Notes under the pieces: generated by a model | Databases searched by the model: none | What the model was told of the DNA's origin: nothing | The model's input: only the letters and a program-made list of their open reading frames with translations | Shown: positions 63,767 to 64,000 of the stretch, in pieces | How the letters are laid out: every line of letters begins with the position of its first letter | How positions within the stretch are numbered: position 1 is the stretch's first letter | Source of the DNA: Trebonia sp963759545 | GTDB lineage: Bacteria > Actinomycetota > Actinomycetes > Streptosporangiales > Streptosporangiaceae | Assembly (NCBI GenBank): GCA_963759545.1 | Contig: CAVXAB010000049.1 | Coordinates: 26,056 to 90,055 of the forward strand | DNA: 64,000 bases | Direction: 5' to 3' | Made by a program: the position numbers and the translations under genes

Positions 63767-64000
63767 GTGCGTGCTGTCACCGTCAGTGAGTATGGAGCCA
63801 CGCCGGTCGTGGGTGAGGTACCTACGCCGCGACCAGAGGCGGGACAGGTCCTGCTCAGGATGCGGGCCGCGGCCATGAACCCGATGGATCGCACGCTCGC
63901 CTCGGGCGCCTGGCGGCCGGTGACTGCGATATTTCCGATGGTGCTCGGCGCCGACGGCGCCGACGGCGCCGGCGTCGTCGAGGGCGTCGGTGAGGGCGCG
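63767..64000 (+). CDS. MDR-type NADP-dependent oxidoreductase, N-terminal part (cut by window edge)
   Basis: Start GTG 63767 (VRAVTVSEYGATPVVGEVPT) behind GAGGAGG. PRPEAGQVLLRMRAAAMNPM and the TLASGAWRPVTAIFPMVLGA block match zinc-independent quinone reductase-like MDRs. The 78 codons seen end at the window edge without a stop. GADGADGAGVVEG contains a local GACGGCGCC duplication. Confidence 0.8.
   Translation, partial: MRAVTVSEYGATPVVGEVPTPRPEAGQVLLRMRAAAMNPMDRTLASGAWRPVTAIFPMVLGADGADGAGVVEGVGEGA

Overview
The window is GC-rich DNA with strong third-position GC bias, frequent GTG starts, ATGA/GTGA stop-start overlaps, F420-type reductases, a BioQ-type biotin repressor and a LAL-type (MalT-like) LuxR activator. 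This fits a soil actinomycete of the Actinomycetota. A streptosporangial or similar lineage is my inference and cannot be fixed from this window.

Layout. 0-2.3 kb: end of an ABC-2 permease followed by a NarL-type two-component pair. 2.3-9.5 kb: two divergent operons, one with a flavin monooxygenase, RidA, a DUF1028 protein, an M20 amidohydrolase and a LysR regulator, the other with an NCS1 permease and a nitrilase. Together they look like an uptake and breakdown route for a nitrogen compound. 9.5-13.7 kb: short-chain and medium-chain oxidoreductases, SnoaL-like genes and an F420-type reductase, with several broken reading frames. 13.7-24.5 kb: a methyltransferase, a secreted beta-propeller protein, a secreted PQQ-type quinoprotein, an ABC exporter, a LAL regulator and a DHA2 exporter. 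Four copies of one 30-bp operator-like motif sit in front of the oxidoreductase, quinoprotein, ABC and DHA2 units, which suggests a regulon. 24.5-29.3 kb: decayed or mis-sequenced genes (etfB, etfA, an acyl-CoA ligase remnant, a DUF222/HNH gene, an SDR fragment). 29.3-38.1 kb: an island holding an aldo/keto reductase, an SDR, a ROK regulator, a secreted GH3 and a coupled lipoprotein, flanked by direct copies of an IS21-end-like repeat. 38.1-41.4 kb: deoC with two aldehyde dehydrogenase family genes. 41.4-47.0 kb: a cyclase-STAND-LuxR regulator, small secreted or membrane proteins and an LLM oxidoreductase. 47.2-52.1 kb: the bioBAFD operon with divergent bioQ and a clear operator. 52.2-57.1 kb: small unknown genes and an MFS-universal stress protein fusion. 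57.3-64.0 kb: a CsxA-like exo-glucosaminidase, a repeat-containing lipoprotein, an FAD monooxygenase and the start of an MDR oxidoreductase.

Two window-wide signals stand out. Three copies of a roughly 165-bp intergenic repeat with a 52-bp palindromic core occur at 11.4, 56.0 and 60.6 kb. There is also an unusual number of genes in which the protein stays conserved but the frame shifts, often at G/C homopolymers. That points to uncorrected sequencing indels at least as strongly as to real pseudogenes.
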